The position numbers and the translations under genes are program-made. A stretch of 64,000 bases of DNA, taken from NCBI GenBank assembly GCA_013399015.1, contig VWZX01009068.1, positions 552,816-616,815 of the forward strand, given 5' to 3'. This document shows positions 11,512 to 23,760 of this stretch, one piece after another (the first letter of the stretch is position 1; each line of letters begins with the position of its first letter). The notes beneath the pieces are model-generated. The model had not been told where the DNA came from, did no database searches, and saw nothing but the letters and a program-made list of their open reading frames with translations. The stretch comes from Galbula dea (Eukaryota; Chordata; Aves; Piciformes; Galbulidae).

Positions 11512-14242
11512 ATTCTATGAGCCAAACCTGGAGTTGGAATTGTTTTGTAGACAGTCAAGATTGCTTATTCCGACTTAAACCTAGTCTGAAAGGAGAGAAT
11601 CACGTTCAGGTGATGCTGTGGCAGACAAACACAGCTCTCTGGGCTGTATTTGGCTGTTACAAACATGTATGATTCATCATTAAATGAATCCTGAATGCAA
11701 AGGCTGTGTGGAAGCTACCTATGGTCCCTAAAACTCTGTATCTTACCTGCTTCTTCTCTGCCACCATAGCTTTCTCTACCTTTCCTTCCATTTAGTGAGA
11801 CTGCAGAGCAAGAGGGAAGATAAATTATCTTCAGTGGCTTATATATCTAAGATACAGAGCCTGGTATAAAAATTATGGTGGATGTATATGTGATTGATTA
11901 GAGCATGTTGTTTGTATTGTGTTTGGAAATGAAAATGCAGGAAGGAGGGAATTTCAATAGCATAGTGGAAATGGTTGTCATCAGGATTAATGTTAAATGA
12001 TCATTCATGCCTGCCTTATCTCACACTAAGTTTTCTTTAGTAGAATTTTAATAATGTGGACTTTATTGTGCATTATGGTGATAAGATCCTGCCAATGTTT
12101 CGTTGAGCTGGTTAATTTACAGGAGCTAATTTAAAAGGTAGCTATTGTATGAGGGAATCTGTCCTGTTGGATTGATAACCCAGGGTTTAGGATATTATTC
12201 CCACAGGAAGCAGGTCTTCATCTTTTCTTCTTATCTCTGCCCTTGCTTTCCAGCTTCTAATTGTTCAAGTGTGAAGGGAATTTCCTTTATTTGTAGACAC
12301 ACACATCTTCATCACACAATTTATGAGGTCTATAAACAAAACTTATTATTTTAGCTTGTATTTCTACAGAATTTTGTAATATATTGTTTGCATGTAGGGA
12401 TAAATATAAACTCTATCTGATCTAATCCTATCTTTGAGAGAAATTTTTCCCCTGAAAATATTTAATGTATTTACTCACAAGTTTTATCATCAATAACAGT
12501 CATTCAGCATACGACACATGCATGCTTATAACACTTCAGAAACACTTTTCTCACCAGTGAAACTGAACCACTGAAGTTGAATGTGGCAGCTATTTAACAA
12601 TTCTCATCTGTGCAATGTGAGAGTTTAAACAGAAAATGGCCTTACTACTTTCCCAACTTTATACATATTCAAATATTTTTCCATCGGCTGTCATTCAGTT
12701 TCATGTATTCCTTTGTGTAAGACATTGGCTGCCATCAATGGTGTCACTCTGAACAGAACCTTGGTATCTTCTTGAAAGATTTTATTCTATATTTGCTTTC
12801 ATACAGTTCTCAGCACTCTAATATTTAGAGAACTTCCAAATAATCCATTGAAAATTGTGACTGACAAGATAAAATTCTCTGACTGGTTCATGTAGCCTGC
12901 TCTCATCTTTTCAGCAGCTACAGTGAAAGATGTAAGAACCCTTTAGCAAGAAAGGGGTTCAAAAACTCACACATCTTCTGAGCTCACTTTCTGCACATAT
13001 CAAGACAATTAAGTTTTCCTGGCACAAATATTCACAGCAAATGCAACTCAAAGTCTCCTATGAGCATCTGCAGAACGTGAGATTTAAGACTGCCTGGGAA
13101 GGCATCCTGTGGGAAGTCCTTCTGTGTTCATCCCCTCACAGATCAGGAAGATAGGAATCATGGCACATTTTCTAATTGAAAGAGATGAGCAACACATGTT
13201 GAACCTCAAGCATTTACACTCAATCCCCAGGGCAAAATACTGGAAGATGACAAATTCATGGAGCATCCAATCTAATACACCTGAAAATAAATGAAAAGAC
13301 AGTTTGAAATTGAACTAGGCCTACAGATCCCAGTCTAGTAAGGTAGTCAAGCATGTGAGAAGTCTTCCTGCCTTTTTAAGGGCACTAAGCATGTATTTAA
13401 AGTTATGCACATGTTTAAATGGTGAGTTGCTTTGGGGCTAGAATAAATTAAATTAAGGAAATGGTAAACTACCCTGGGGGGGAAGGCTAAATTTGCTTGA
13501 TACATTTCAAATGTTTCACAAAACAGATATTCCAGTTTAGTAGAGATATGCAATGAAGTTTTCATTGGCAGAATGTTAAATAGTTCACCTTTTAGAAGTG
13601 ACATAATGCTAGATGCCATCAGATAACTTCTCTAAATCCTCTGGTGTATTTTTCAAATGATTGTTCTGTTACTCAAGCATTCTTTTGGAAAAAGATTAGA
13701 ATTATAAACCTTGATTTTCCTCTTTCTCCTTAGAGTAAAGCAAAACTCTGCCCAAACAAATATACTTAAAAGCTTCATAATGTCTAACTCCGTGTTCTAC
13801 TCTGGGATTCTGAAACTGAAAGCTATTCAGAGTACATCCCCCAAATGCACTCACTCTGTTTGTTTTGTTGGGTTTTTTTAAATCCCCTAAAGATTTGTGC
13901 TTTTCCTTGAAACAGTTTTATTAAAATCTTAACAAAATCTGACAGTTTTCCTTTCATAAGGTAATCAGAGATATGTCTTATGGCTGCAAATAAACTTTAC
14001 TGTCCTTCTAAGGTTAAATACGACTTTACTCCAAATACAGTTCCTAGGAATGCTGAGTGTGACTGCCAGCATGGCCAAGACCAGTAGACATGGTGGTGTT
14101 TGTATCTACTTTGGGAAGACAGGTTATAAACAAAATATTCAGAGGAGTTTTGCATCTGAGAATGTTGTGGATGGAGTCACGTACTTCGCTTGTAAGAGAG
14201 AAACAACAATATATTTTAGTGATATATTACTATTTATATTTT
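11512..14242. other. Unique noncoding DNA
   Basis: No gene or clear repeat. 11980-12130 reads as low-repeat, AT-rich sequence ('ggactttattgtgcattatgg') that could be conserved noncoding DNA, but nothing in the window can prove this. Positions 12590-12640 weakly resemble a SINE ('tctcatctgtgcaatg'). Confidence 0.4.
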
Positions 14243-14262
14243 TATATATATATATATATATA
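14243..14262. repeat. (TA)10 microsatellite
   Basis: Ten uninterrupted TA units inside a wider T/A-rich stretch (about 14205-14275). It is likely length-polymorphic. Confidence 0.85.
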
Positions 14263-14532
14263 TTTAGCTATATAATACACTTTAGGCCAGTGAATTTACA
14301 AAAGTCAGTAGTAATGAGACAGTGGTTTAACAAGACCTGATGGCAAGGTACACTTATTTACTGCATAGAGGACAGGGTCAGATATAATGTCAGGGAGTCC
14401 CTTCTGTTGAGTCAGAAGGTTCAATGATGTCCACTATTCATAAAGTAAAATGATTGACTTACAGTCATATTTGTCTACCAGCAAGATGTCTGGATCATTG
14501 TTCCAGACAACCCTTGGCCACCATGCTGCCAT

Positions 14533-14551
14533 CCCCCCCCCCCCCCCCCAN
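14533..14551. repeat. Poly-C run (17 C) followed by A and an N
   Basis: Seventeen consecutive C residues at 14533-14549 are followed by A and an ambiguous base N at 14551, then 'accccacc'. Homopolymer C/G runs are error-prone to sequence, so the true length and the N base are uncertain. I noticed no other N in the window. Confidence 0.9.
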
Positions 14552-15249
14552 ACCCCACCGGTGGTTATGGCTTCAGCAGAGCAGGGAGCACACTGCCACT
14601 GAGGAACAGCAGAGCTAGGTTGTGCCTGGAATATACTGCTGAATTGTATTTTAAATTACCCAAATATGAACAAAACCTGCACATACAAAACTAAAAGGAA
14701 ATGGAACTTTGTAGGTAATATCATAAACAAGAGGAAGAAGCAATGGACCATATTAATATTGTAATTTTAATTTGAAGTTCTAGTCTTCTCTGGTTACAAG
14801 TCATTGCTTCTTTGAGTAGTTTAATGTCTCTGTACATGAGATGTGCCAATTTCCAGGTTGCTTAAGAAAGAAATCATATTTATTCTGAGAAATACAGAAT
14901 GTACACTATTAGAATGTTTCATTTTACATTGTTATCATCTTTGTTGTCATGGAATGAGAGAAATTCAATTTCAGTCTGTATTCAAAACAGGAAGTATTGA
15001 TACCTTATCTGCTGTTCTCATGGCAGATAAAGATCTTTCTATATTTCAAGTCTGAAATCTGAAATTTGATACTTTACCTCTCAGACTTTTAGTGAAAAAC
15101 AAATCCTTAACAAACTTTAAGATGAGAAACAACATCATGAGTCTCAGGTCATTAACTTTTCTCTAACATGCTTTCTTTGTAACTTATCACTTAGTGGATG
15201 CACATATCCAAGCATCATAAATCAAATTTCATACCTGCAAAAAGCACTG
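14552..15249. other. Unique noncoding DNA
   Basis: No gene, RNA or clear mobile element is visible between the poly-C run and the old repeat at 15.25 kb. Confidence 0.4.
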
Positions 15250-15455
15250 ATGGAAATGGCTTTATACTGGTGTAAAAATCCAGTGATGAACTGGGCTCTG
15301 ATCCTGCTTATTTTGTTCTCTAGGGAAATAAGAAAGGAAGACAAAGACAAGCAAAACCTCAAGAAGAAGATCAAAGGTGAGGCAACATAAATGGCCTGAA
15401 ATTGATTCCTTTTACTTTGGTGACATTTCATTAACTTCAGTGGAGTTTTAGAGGA
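15250..15455. repeat. Possible ancient amniote interspersed repeat
   Basis: 'tttatactggtgtaaaaatc', 'gggctctgatcctgc' and, 170 bp on, 'aacttcagtggagtttta' resemble a very old repeat widespread in birds, turtles and crocodilians (tttacactggtgtaaatcca ... gacttcaatggagttac). I recognise the pattern but do not name a family. The copy is worn. Confidence 0.35.
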
Positions 15456-17691
15456 TTTTTAGAGAAAGACAAGTAAGAAGAGAAGAGGAAGAAAGACAGA
15501 CTTTTCTTGCAGACCCAAATAGCCTGATTTGCTGAACTGTGATTTTTATATAGGGAAGAGCAATACACTACTTTCAGCTCTCCAAAATAACCTTGTCTCT
15601 CATCTCTTTATTTACATGTGACTTTACAGGTCATTTGTATCAAGAGTTTCTGGGGAAGATCCTAGCTATGCAGCAATCCACATAAAAACCTTTATCATAA
15701 AACTGCTAATCCTAACTCTGCTATTTTTAAATGAAAGTTCTCTTCTGCTTTCTTACTAGTCACAGTGACAGGCTGAGACTATTTGATTATTCAGAAATGT
15801 TCCAGGAAGATGGTTCATCTAAGGAAACCAAATATATTGTGTTTTCTATCTACTGGTGACTATTTTTTTTTAGTTACTTCAACCAGAACAAAATGTTCAG
15901 ACACACAACCACTGTGAAGAGGAGCTTCTTAATTAAGACTAAGCAGTGAATAGCAGCCTGTATTTGGAATATCCCCTTCCAAATATTCTGTGGGAAAGTG
16001 AGCTCTAAAAATTTTTCTTACTTCACAATCAGGCTGCAACCTGTTATTTTTATCATTGTACAATATAGTACTTCTCCTTGTTTAGGAGAAACATGAAAAT
16101 TTGGGGTGGGAAACAGCTTGTAGATTCTGATAGATCTGAATGTAGATGCCTATATGGGAGAGTCTTGAATCAGTTGCTGAGAAAAGGCCATCTGGAGCCA
16201 TTTCAAGCACAGTAGTAGATCTGTGGCATCTCTACAAGGCTGGAACATGTGGCACATGACTGGTGAAAAACACACATCCTCTGGGCTGGCAGATGTAGGC
16301 CATGTAGGATGTCCTGCAGTATCTCAAATGACACTAGATGTTTTTGCCAAATGAACCAAAGCCTAAGCTCCCATGGTAGCCAATGTGGTTCATATAAAGA
16401 ACTGTTTAGCAGACACCTTCACCAAACAGGTCTTAAGGTTCTGTTAAGTCCACAATCAGGGCAGAGCTAACCAGTATTGCAATCACCTGCACATACAGAG
16501 ATAAACTGTCCTAGTCAGGGGTCCTGGTCTGAATGCTGGACCCTACTTTTACTGGACAAACTAATGTCATGGCAGTCAGGAGAACCATTCTGCTGTAGCA
16601 AATTTAGGGTTACTCCATGATTGTAGAACAGCTAATAAAAACACATGAATAGATCCCTGTGCCTTGAAAATGAAGCAGTAAAATGCCCTGTTACTCTGTC
16701 TTTGTACTGTGGACTGCATTTAAGGACTTGTCTGGTATCAACACTTACATACAGCTGGTGCTCTTATTGTTTAAAATCTCTCAATCTTATATATATTTAA
16801 AAGAATTTAAGAAACCCTTGATGGCAGTCAGTCAGCATCAGCATGAAAGCAAGTTTTATAGCCAGCTAAAATCCATGAAAATCTGTATTCCTTATAGAAA
16901 CATTGATGCAGCTGCTGGTGTGAACAGCAGTGCCCTAAGGGTATGCCTATACTATTTTGTGAGTGATGCGTGCTGTGAAGGGTGGTTGAGCACAAAGCTG
17001 CCAGATGCTCTCTGTGACTTGCATATTTGGAGGTCATTTGTGCATTCTGATGGCTGAGGTGTACATGATAAAATTATGGAGCACACAACACAAAAATGTG
17101 TTTGGAATAAGAAGTGACTGCTATCAGCCAAAAGATAATTCAGTGACATTAAGAGGTGTGTGTGGTCTACAGGAATCTGACTGGCTGATCTAATAACTTA
17201 AAACTTTTAAAGCTATGGAAAGAGATTGAGTAGGCTTTTCCAGGATGCTACCAATTAAAGGAGTCATGAAGTCTGATTGTGGTGAGAAATATGGAAGATG
17301 TCAGGGTGGACCACAGAGGAAACTGGTAGCACATCCAAAGTCTGAGGCAGGCTGAAAACAAGTATGTAGATCCCTTAGAATACAAAAGCAGCTTTGAGCT
17401 TGAACCCAAAGCCAAAGTGCTGCTATAGGAGTTGCTGAACGCTCACAAACACTTTATGGCTAAGAATATTAATGCTGCTGGGTTCTTTGCTTTCTTTAAT
17501 ACATATCACTTCTAGCAATCTTAATCTGCCTCTGTTTCAGGAGCAAAGACAGCTTCACAAACCAGGAGTAGATGGTCCTCTGAGACTCAGATGGCATTTA
17601 CAGAGCTTTGTGTCATGCATCTGTAACAATACCAGAGGGAGTAATACAGCTGCCATGTCCAAGTACACACTAGTCTCTTAGTATATATCAG
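15456..17691. other. Unique noncoding DNA
   Basis: Overlapping frames on both strands around 16683-17193 (up to 124 codons) shadow each other and show no motif. Around 16130-16200 'gtagatgcctatatgggaga' hints at an old repeat, but too weakly to call. Confidence 0.4.
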
Positions 17692-17749
17692 AAAAAAAAA
17701 AACCCAACCCAACAATCAACCCAAAAAAACCCCAAGCCCAAAACAGAAC
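17692..17749. repeat. A/C-rich low-complexity tract
   Basis: A run of A followed by imperfect AAACCC/CCAACCC units with no G until the end of the tract. It is the mirror composition of the G/T-rich tract at 47134-47230. It has no coding or regulatory meaning I can support. Confidence 0.7.
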
Positions 17750-19444
17750 AGCTTTATAGAAGCACTAAGTTCAAAAAGAAAATAAATGAAAAATATTTTG
17801 AATATTAAGCCTGAAAATTACATTAAATAGGGCATGGCAAAGCATATCAAGAAAACAAAATCTGAAGCTCTCATAGGATAGCTCCAACTCAGCTAATGGA
17901 TCAGATAGCTATGGATAGGTTCAAGTAGACTCAAATGGTTTTGCATGCTTACATCAATAAGCATTCAAACTTTCTCAGATTCACTTGCAGCATTAATGAT
18001 TGTTAGGAATAGACAAACAGGAAAAGCTACAGCCAGTTTATTCAGTGTGCATGCAGATATGAATTCAGATTAATTTTTGGTTAATTTATCCTTATTTCTC
18101 TAGATTGTGAATGCTTATTTATGAACTGTACAAGACAACAGAGTGAGGAAATGTTAATGCAGTTCTTCCAAAGCAAAGACACCACTTAGGCAAATATTTG
18201 GCAAGAGCTACATAGTATTTTATGCTTGCAATTAGCTTTTGGGGTCATTTTCTGTATCAGTGGGAGTCTCGTTTGAGAAATCATCCACTATTGTTAAGCC
18301 TTTGTTGTTTTATTTATAGACTCTAAAGCCATAATGCTCTGCCTGTAACATTTTATCCAGTTATGCTTATATCAATTCCCTAAAAGCTTCTGGTTAAACT
18401 TGCTAATATGACTTTAAAAGGCTTCTAATCTAGATTTGGAGACTTTAGTTGATGGAACTGATCATGTTCTTAGATAAACTTTTGAAATGGTTAATTAACC
18501 TTCTTAAAATGTGCAACTCATTTCTTATGTAAATTTGTCTGTCTTTGGGCTCCAGAGATAACATTTTGTTTGTTCAGGTTTCCATTGTCAATGTAGACAT
18601 TTCCCCTTCATCCATATGGTGCATATCCATAAAATGTGATTAGACTGAGAACACTCAGTGCTTCCCTGTGGAATATTTATGTGTAGATGATAATCCTGCA
18701 TATGACAGGGGACTTGTAAGGTTTGGTTCTTCTCTTCAGGGCAACTTTTTTTTTTTAACATTACTCTCTAAATTCACATTTACTTTTGCTTCTGCAGTAA
18801 TACTGTTTACTGTAACAGCCAAGGTAATGATGGTTTTTGATGATGAAAATTTTGTTTAAAAATCCCTTGCTTTAACTTTCTTGTACAGTTGATGACATTT
18901 CTTATCAACCATAAAGAGGAGAAAAAAAGAAAAGAGCTCAACTTCCAGGCTTTAGCCATTCTTTTCCCTTGTCAATACATTTGAGAGTAAACTTGTCTGA
19001 AGTAGATATTGCCTTTAGTATGGTGCCATATTCCAATACTCTCTTCTTTTCTAATTAACCCAGCCTGCATTCTTTTTCTGTTCTTTTCCAGATTTATCCC
19101 ACAGCACCACCAGAGAGATCAAAATCTATTAGTGTCATGCCTCCAGTCAATAAACCACAGCGATCCATGGAATAGGCTCTGGGTACAGAAAGGCTGAGGT
19201 CTTCCTTTCATAAGGTGGTTCTTATTTTGTTGTGAAAATATCTTTAATTGCTAGGTAAGCTGTTAAAAGATAGTAGCACTCTAAATTTGATGTTGTTTAG
19301 ATATTCTCACTTCAGAGACACGTTTTTGTTGAGCACAGGTGTGATGGTGGGAGACTATTGCTTCCTGTCCTTCCTGAAGGTGAAGTGATAGTCCTGGCTC
19401 TGAAAGTGCATTTCTACCAGTGTGGATATGGGAGTATGGATCAA
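17750..19444. other. Unique noncoding DNA, possibly conserved around 18.02-18.62 kb
   Basis: No gene. 18020-18620 is free of recognisable repeats and rich in AT homeodomain-like words (caattagc, gcttgcaatt) and a SOX-like 'cctttgttgtttt'. This is typical of vertebrate conserved noncoding elements, but composition alone is not proof. Confidence 0.3.
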
Positions 19445-19728
19445 GAGGTGTCATGAGGATGTGGCCAGACTCTTTTCAGTGGTGCCCAGTGAAAAGCCAA
19501 GAGGCAATGGGCACAAGCTAGAACACAAGAGGTTCCACCTGAACTTGAGTTATCACTTGTTTCCTTTGAGGGTGTCAGAAGCCCTGGCCCATGTTGCCCA
19601 GAGAGGCTGTGGAGACATTCCAAACCCACCTGCCCATGAGCAACCTGCTCTGGGTGACCCTGCTTTAGCAGGGGTGTGGACTAGATGATCCCCAGAGTCC
19701 CTTCTAACCCCACGCTGGGATTCTATTA
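19445..19728 (+). mobile_element. CR1 LINE, 3' end, sense
   Basis: The order 'ggccagactcttttcagtgg', 'ggcaatgggcacaagctaga', 'gttccacctgaactt', 'ggtgtggactagatgatc', 'cttctaaccccacgctggga' and 'ttctatt' is that of a typical avian CR1 3' end ending in its ATTCTAT tail. An internal stretch between 'gttgcccagagaggctgtgg' and 'agacattcc' looks shortened relative to the family. It is 5'-truncated, as most CR1 copies are, and its reading frame is broken. Confidence 0.92.
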
Positions 19729-22700
19729 ATAAATACAGTTTTGAACTTATGTTACCCACAAGTATTTCTATTAGTAAAGATGAATTGAACTGCAGTATAC
19801 AATGTGAAACAGTAGGGATTTTTGCTTATGGTTTGGCTACGTTGCTTTATTTAGAATAACTAAGCAAACAACAAATCAAAGAAGGAAAAAGTTCAGGTCA
19901 GAAGAAAATCTTCTGGAACTCAAATTGGAATACAGATTGTGAGCAAAAAGAGACCTTAAACCTTGTGATCAGCTTTATACCAAAGGTAACATCCCTGGGA
20001 TGGAACCCCCTGATGGTTATTTTAGGGTCACCTCTCCTGTCCCCTCCCTCCCACAGGTGCCACCCTCTTTTTTTACTGCATCCCAACATGCACAGAAGCT
20101 AGTCTAACCAAGAGCCTTCCTGCAGCCCAACCCTTGGAAGTAAACAGAAGCATCAGGTGTTTTCACTTTTGGAAGCAGACACTGTCTGCAGAAATACGCT
20201 GTTAACTTCAGAAAGTGCATCACTGAGAAGAGACTGAGCTGAAAAGTAGGATCACTGAACAGAGTTAGTTCTGTTCTAGCTCAAACCAGGACACCTGGTA
20301 AATAAAATTAATAGGTAAAGTTAAAACTGCGGTTTTCTAACATCATCCCCATGCATCTTTATCACACTAACAAGCTGTTCCCCAAAGCTCCTCCTAGATT
20401 GTCACACATTATTATTATTCTTGTTGTTCACTTTGCTCCTGTTTGTGTACCAGGATAAAGGCTTAACATTAACTAGGAGACACAAGTCCATGCAGTAGGA
20501 TGCAAATAACCATCACCGATCACAATTTGAAGGTAAGTTTCTGTTAAATTAATTGATCACTCCTGATTAATGTTTGATAGATTCAAATCACTAAGAGAGA
20601 CTGAACCACACAGAAAACTGGCTGCATACTTTGCCCTTATGAAGACCTGCCCTTTTCTAATCTTAGCATTCTTCTTCACAGAGAATTTCTTCAGAACTGT
20701 CACTCTTTTAGCTCTTACCAAAACTTAGCTCACCTATGACAAATACAGATCACTTCTTTTTAATTCATTATCCTGTATTTCAGCTGTAGGCTTTTAGACT
20801 GCTTCACTGTAGCTAGATGAGTTCTCTTTCTTCCTAGTATCTTACTTTCCCAGCTATTCACCCACTTCCAGTTTCATTACTTCAGAATGCCATAGGTGAG
20901 CTGGTTTAATCTACAGTGTTCTTAAGAACAGTAGTTTGCAAAAGGCTTCTTGAAAGACAGAATTATGCAGACAAAAAAAGAAGTCAGAAGCATTTACAGG
21001 AAGAAGAGATTACACTAGATGTCTTCATCCTGACACTTAAATGGAGTGTGGCATTCTTAATATATTAGCAGAACATGGGACATCAAAAAAGGGGTAAAAT
21101 ATCTGTGTTCTATTAATAAAAAAAAAAGGAGGGAAAGAAAAATGTGTAGATGCATAAAGGAAGAGTCAAAACCAGAAATGGCAGAATGAGTTAGGAGAAA
21201 ACCTCTAGTAAGGCAGTAATACTATCATGTGGGGGAAGCAGTATTGTGCTTTATAACAGATGAAAGCTTCTGCCTATTGTATGAAAGAGACAAAATGGAA
21301 AAGCAATAAATACTGCATAATCTGAGCTCATTGTTCAAGCCATACACTGCTCATTCTCTGGCAGCAGCCCAAGGATAAACAGCAGTGATATGTATGCAAA
21401 AGTTTCTTTCCTAAATATTTCAAAAATACTCTACTGAGTCACTGCAGTAAATAATACAGTTTGTTAAAATAAATAGAATGTCTGAATTAAGGTCACTTGC
21501 TAGAGTAAAGAACAGAGGCATCAGTCTAACCCTGCTCAACCCTGGGTTCTGCAGACTCAGGTTTTTTTCCCCACTCAAAGAAACATTAACTGAAATATGT
21601 AAAAGAAAACAGTCCAAGCCTTTAAGGCTCTCTCATGTACTTTCTGGTTCATTGATAGTTCACAGGGGCAGATGAGAAAGTTCCCAAAATAAGCAGTTCC
21701 ACATTTGGTCCTAATCTGTTTCTTGTCTTGTCATGTTGGGGAATATTAGAAGCTTCTTTCTTTCTGTAACACATGAAGTTTTTTTCAGATATATAACTAA
21801 ATAAAGCACAATGTATTGTTTGCTGTTTGTGATACTCAGGCTGAATTCAACAATTTTGAATGTTTTCTTACCCAGGTGAAAATGTAGATGGACTTGTACC
21901 TAGGGAAATCTCCTGCAGGTAGGGATAAATGTCCTTTTTTTGATGGAGGCTATGGGACTTGTTTAGCACTGGCTAGTATCTCAGTGCAGAAGGAGAGAGA
22001 ATGTAAGAAAGAATAAACATCAAAATAAGTACTTTGTTACACATGAATTTTCTCCTGTGTATAACTTCAAAGATTGCAAATGAAAATGTTGCATGCTGGG
22101 AATATTCAAATTTTCTCTGGGAAGATGAGCAGAGGGGCTGCAGAGGGAGAGAATTTCAGCAGTTAACCACTCTTTGAGAAAAAATCCCCTCTTTCAAAGT
22201 GATTCTGCTGGAACCATATCCACCTTCCTTAATTCTAATTGCAGCAGATGCCTTTTACCATATTTACTAAGGTCCCTACCTCCCAAACCTATCCCATAAG
22301 CTAGTTACTCCCTCCTGAAATCAAAACATATCTCTTCTAAGGTTTGTGTATCACCACCACCAGTACTAAATGTCAGTTGCTATTTCTGATGTTACAGAAC
22401 AGTGCTCCTACAGATCACTGGATCCCTCACCACAGCTCCTTAATTTAACTACTGATGATGAAAGATTTTCAATAGAACTAACCCTTCTGCTGGTGCTCTA
22501 GTAGTTATAGGGAGTGAGGAAAACAGAAAGCATTTGATTAGTAACAGGTTACTCTATTTATGAACAGATCCCTAACAAATATTCTATACCTGCCTGTTGT
22601 TTTTTTGCTCCCCAGCAAGATGATTCCTGTATCAAGCTCCTAACAACTTTTAAGTGCATTTCTTTTAGAAAATGGCTGATTCCAAAATGTCAGGTGATGA

Positions 22701-23439
22701 AATATCCACCATGCTTCCAAGTAGAATGTTCTAGTGGTTAATCACATTCATCTTTTTAAAAGTTTTCCATATTTCTGTTCTGAATATGCCTACCTTCAGC
22801 TTCCAGCCACAGCATCTCATTATACTTTTGTCTGTTAGATCAAAGAGGTCTCTTCCCTCAGAAATCTTTCTAATACTGATCATCCATAATTCTATAAGTT
22901 GAATTTTGATGTTACAAGAGTTGAGTTGATTTTTCAAGCCCTTGTTGACTCTTACAGTAAATGAGTACAGGAATGTGAAGTTGAAATGCCTGACAGGTTA
23001 CATATTGCTTTATTTGAGTCTTTGCATCTGTTTGACAATCTGAATAACTAGTGAAAGTTTGGAGGATTTGTAAGTGTCCTTATCAAAATAGTTGTTTTTC
23101 TAAACTGTTTTCCAAAACCTGCAAGACCCTGGAAACTTTTTTTTTTTTGGCCATAGCCAATGATCTCTTCATGGGATAATGTTTAAAATCATCCTTTTCT
23201 GCCTGAAGTGATGTTACACTCTGAGAAAGGGATGCAATTCAGAAAAAAAACCCAGCAAGCCAATCCTTGAAGCTTGGTATGTCACAGGACATGGAAGATA
23301 TTTTGAAGTTAAATCATATTATGGAATTTAGCTAGTCAGTAGAATTTTAATTTAAGAAACTGATTTAAAGCAACCTCTCAGTGGCCCACTTTTTTTGTTG
23401 TCATTTCTTCAATAGAAATTGATAACACATTCTTGTCCT
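19729..23439. other. Unique noncoding DNA with a GC-richer patch at 19.98-20.15 kb
   Basis: 19980-20150 ('ccctcccacaggtgccaccc' and neighbours) is pyrimidine- and GC-richer than the flanks and could be a worn LTR or other element I do not recognise. The remainder is AT-rich unique sequence. I see no gene. Confidence 0.35.
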
Positions 23440-23760
23440 TGCAGAATTACTGTATTGACAGAGGAAATTTAACTCCATGCATGATTAATGACCAAGGTAG
23501 CACTCTATCAAACATTCAAGATGCAGAGGGATATTTGATGCATCTGACAGCCCAAGAATGATTATCCTTTGGTGGAAGGGAAAGCAGACCGTGACAAAAT
23601 TGCAGCTGCTGATGCATCCTGCCACATCGATAAAATGGTACTTCACAACAAAAGGGGCTCTTGACCTCATCATTTACAGTGGAGCAGATCATTTGTATAA
23701 ACAACTTATCTGGGTGCTTAGACACTTTTCTTTAATGTACTTTGTAGCTGATTAATAAGG
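23440..23760. other. Repeat-free block, candidate conserved noncoding element
   Basis: Balanced, repeat-free sequence with words such as 'gcagctgctgatgcatcctg', 'catgcatgattaatgacc' and 'atcatttacagtggagcaga', and two CpGs (agacCGtgac, acatCGat). Frames of 60-70 codons run on both strands at once (23485-23725 minus, 23558-23755 plus), so coding is unlikely. The assignment rests on texture only. Confidence 0.25.

Noticed and set aside
16683..17057. 124-codon plus-strand frame with overlapping minus-strand frames
   Set aside because: Frames on both strands overlap and none carries a family signature.
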